Shown piece after piece: positions 5,401 to 5,473 of a stretch of DNA of 5,473 nucleotides. The notes under the pieces were generated by a model. That model searched no databases. It was not told the origin of the DNA and worked only from the letters and a program-made list of their open reading frames with translations. The position numbers and the translations under genes were made by a program. Every line of letters starts with the position of its first letter. Positions within the stretch are counted from its first letter, which is position 1. Origin of the DNA: Candidatus Nomurabacteria bacterium (GTDB lineage: Bacteria; Patescibacteriota; Minisyncoccia; Phycocordibacterales; UBA9973). Location: assembly GCA_943356395.1 (NCBI GenBank), contig CALRFC010000045.1, forward strand, positions 1-5,473. Direction: 5' to 3'.

Positions 5401-5415
5401 TTTGGGATTTTCCAT
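2410..5415 (-). CDS. valS: Valyl-tRNA synthetase with two inserted domains (histidine phosphatase and ASCH)
   Basis: Charges tRNA-Val with valine in the cytoplasm. The protein has 1001 residues in a single intact frame. Class I signatures: HMGH at 66-69 within PPPNVTGVLHMGHALG, and KFSKS at 826-830 (KMSKS with F for M). Editing domain: TTRPET at 229-234 and GTGALGVTPAHSEID at 283-297. The Asp that other class I editing domains use to hold the amino group is kept (D297), but the residue after His is Ser (S294) instead of the usual Asp. The ValRS hallmark DTWFSSGTW is at 661-669, and the anticodon-binding helices follow about 862. The chain ends at VEKWPTT, so the C-terminal coiled-coil arm of ordinary bacterial ValRS is absent. 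That would leave about 730 residues plus two insertions: a phosphatase domain (about 463-641) between C452/C455 and C645/C648, and an ASCH-like domain (about 680-771). The gene has its own promoter/leader (5416-5473) and terminator (2323-2402). Confidence 0.95.
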   Translation of the reverse strand: MENPKNIPEKFLKPYDSSETEARVYKLWEESGFFNPDNLPVASDNPNSAKSFTIVMPPPNVTGVLHMGHALGLTLQDIIIRYKRMRGFRTLWIPGTDHAAIATQSKVEKEIKKNEDKSRHDLGREEMLRRIDAFAKDSHDTIVSQIKVMGASCDWSREAFTLDVTRSRAVNTMFKKMYDDGLIYRGNRIVNWDPKGQTTIADDEIVYEERKAKLYTFKYSKDFPISISTTRPETKVGDVAVAVHPDDARYKEFVGKTYEIADFCGVPLSIKIVADESVEKGFGTGALGVTPAHSEIDWEIADRHDLPRLQVISELAKMTVGDERLKGKKVSEAREIIVEWLRAEGLLEKEEEVSQNVATAERTGGIIEPLPKLQWFINVNAKFKLQNSKLKGLETGMEVSLKEIMKNAVSSRQVAILPEHFDKTYFHWIENLRDWCISRQIWYGHRVPVWYCLHCKKQYVNLETGAKIYLTRHGETDSNKEGRIAGSIDLPLNQTGTEQAMVAAQKLKNENIDYIICSNLIRAKETAEIIQKEIGGEIIIDPELREREYGVVEGMYGKDIKPLKTYQYEGKPENGESYKEVEERIHNAFVSHRKKFEGKNILVVSHGGALRTLMKRLLDLDPMEMLARTAIKNADVIQIEISKPCENCKNDIFEQDPDTLDTWFSSGTWTFSTLGWPIDKKMGMNEKFVERIKSGDKTNTTRLEKKDWNIGDILQLENTQTGELFGYARITNIEEIPLTAEKKGTLQEYYGEKDLTEVAPTWKYSFVYSEKSDLETYHPTDVIVPAYEILFHWIARMILMSGYALETIPFHTVYLTGIVRDAKGRKFSKSLGNGIDPIEIAKKFGADAGRMALVVGTAAGTDMKISEDKIKGYRNFSNKIWNITRFVMENVETESLGSSTSKLDEIMDEWKKIAADITDDMENFRFHLASEKIYHYVWHRFADEIIEQSKTDAEIKSALIHIWTDCLKILHPFMPFVTEEIWALLPAEKRNLLMVEKWPTT
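2709..2731. repeat. Palindrome inside the valS reading frame
   Basis: Perfect 10-base arms ACTTGGAAGT (2709-2718) and ACTTCCAAGT (2722-2731) with a 3-base spacer CGA. It encodes the linker around residues 895-902 (LGSSTSKL), between helices of the anticodon-binding region where an extra loop would be tolerated. It looks like a small palindromic repeat that has been accepted in frame. Confidence 0.55.
3103..3380 (-). other. ASCH-like (PUA-fold) domain inserted in ValRS
   Basis: Residues about 680-771 of the valS product. The segment NEKFVERIKSGDKTNTTR, then WNIGDILQLEN, then YARITNIEEIPLT, follows the ASCH pattern: F-x3-I-x-x-G-x-K-t-x-T-x-R, a following GD-i-l-x-l strand, then an x-I-t-x-i strand. 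Normal ValRS goes straight from GWP (675-677) to the Y-P-T segment (YHPTDVIV here, 777-784). So about 94 residues are extra. ASCH domains are predicted RNA binders, and the YqfB branch hydrolyses N4-acetylcytidine. The K697/T700 spacing resembles the Lys/Thr of YqfB, but I do not claim that activity. Two sampled 60-base blocks (3181-3300) are about 41% G+C by hand count. Confidence 0.7.
3493..4029 (-). other. Histidine phosphatase (phosphoglycerate-mutase-like) domain inserted in ValRS
   Basis: Residues about 463-641 of the valS product. The complete active-site set of the family is present: TRHGE with R472 and H473 (the phosphorylated His), PLNQTGTEQA, CSNLIRAKETA with R522, ELREREYGVVEG with acid E546, and VVSHGGALR with H606. 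A complete domain of about 180 residues lies between the Cys pairs at 452/455 and 645/648, so the termini of the insert lie close together at a zinc knuckle. Branch-1 family members act on phospho-sugars, nucleotides, alpha-ribazole phosphate or proteins. The substrate here cannot be read from the sequence. The DNA is AT-rich: two sampled 60-base blocks, 3601-3660 and 3781-3840, have 20 and 18 G+C, against 35 in 4081-4140 just outside. Confidence 0.9.
4243..4276 (-). repeat. AT-rich tandem repeat translated within valS
   Basis: Read on the minus strand, TGCAAAATTCAAAT is followed at once by TGCAAAATTCAAAAT, a near-perfect tandem. It encodes KFKLQNSKLK (residues 382-391). In ordinary ValRS the QWF segment leads into the next helix without this stretch. 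The sequence resembles the AT-rich repeats seen between genes in related genomes (from memory). I read it as a repeat that entered the gene without breaking the frame. Confidence 0.5.
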
Positions 5416-5435
5416 CCTGTAGTGAAAAATGGCAT
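5379..5435 (-). CDS. Possible leader peptide (upstream ORF) ahead of valS
   Basis: ATG at 5435-5433 follows GGAG by two bases and opens an 18-codon frame, MPFFTTGWKIPKTFPKNS, that overlaps the valS start (5415) in another frame and stops at 5379. The first eight residues are identical to those of the upstream frame at 240. The valS ATG itself has only AGG touching it. Translational coupling from this frame is plausible, but identity could simply reflect the repeated DNA. Confidence 0.25.
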   Translation of the reverse strand: MPFFTTGWKIPKTFPKNS

Positions 5436-5473
5436 CGCTCCAAAGAGCGGCCCTCTTTTATAGTATTAATTAT
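5416..5473 (-). promoter_or_regulatory. Promoter and leader of valS, inverted copy of 201-259
   Basis: Read on the minus strand this gives ATAATTAAT, then TATAAAAG as a likely -10 region, then the CGCTC-TTTG-GAGCG hairpin and the GATGCCATTTTTCACTACAGG stretch ending at the valS ATG. It matches 202-264 at 59 of 63 bases, with 41 in a row identical across the start codon (5451-5411). There is no T-box signature, so valS does not appear to be controlled by uncharged tRNA-Val. The window edge cuts off any -35 element. Confidence 0.6.

Noticed and set aside
5416..5473. T-box riboswitch ahead of valS
   Set aside because: The leader is too short and has no GGGTGGNACCGCG-type antiterminator sequence. 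The same leader also stands before an unrelated gene.

Overview
The window looks like chromosomal DNA from a member of the Candidate Phyla Radiation (Patescibacteria). I infer this from gene content and style: a tiny single-pass membrane protein of a type I recognise from these genomes, a PrsW-like protease in an overlapping pair with a small heat-shock protein, a valyl-tRNA synthetase with no C-terminal coiled-coil arm, weak or absent Shine-Dalgarno sequences, and repeats in the spacers. No marker gene in the window fixes the lineage.

Layout, left to right. Positions 1-200 hold no gene that I can support. They contain a perfect 23-bp hairpin that looks like a two-way terminator, and a diverged, leftward-facing copy of a leader repeat. 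Positions 201-259 are a promoter and leader for a 96-residue membrane protein (260-550, +). Next come a purine/pyrimidine hairpin repeat (571-618), a tRNA-Phe(GAA) gene (631-702), about 190 bases of hairpin-rich spacer, and the 3' half of what looks like a tRNA-Thr(UGU) gene (898-937) with no 5' half in the window. A palindromic terminator at 946-975 serves both strands. On the minus strand follow a small heat-shock protein (1019-1501) and a PrsW-family intramembrane protease (1494-2270) that overlap by 8 bases, a long hairpin/terminator (2323-2402), and valS (2410-5415). The valS promoter and leader run to the right edge.

The most striking gene is valS. It is one unbroken 1001-codon frame with all the expected ValRS signatures, but it carries two whole foreign domains. 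A histidine phosphatase (phosphoglycerate-mutase-like) domain with all its catalytic residues sits between the two CxxC pairs of the zinc-binding region. An ASCH-type (PUA-like, RNA-binding) domain sits just after the DTWFSS-GWP segment. The phosphatase insert is clearly more AT-rich than the flanking synthetase sequence. A short repeat-derived peptide and a palindrome are also embedded in frame.

The second striking feature is regulatory. The promoter/leader of the 96-residue gene (201-259) and that of valS (5416-5473) are near-identical copies in inverted orientation: 59 of 63 bases match, including 41 consecutive identical bases that run through the start codon. Each leader holds a small hairpin and a short upstream reading frame, beginning MPFFTTGW, that overlaps the main start codon. 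A third, diverged copy at 133-158 keeps that reading frame open. A shared leader on two unrelated genes suggests a dispersed regulatory cassette rather than gene-specific control.
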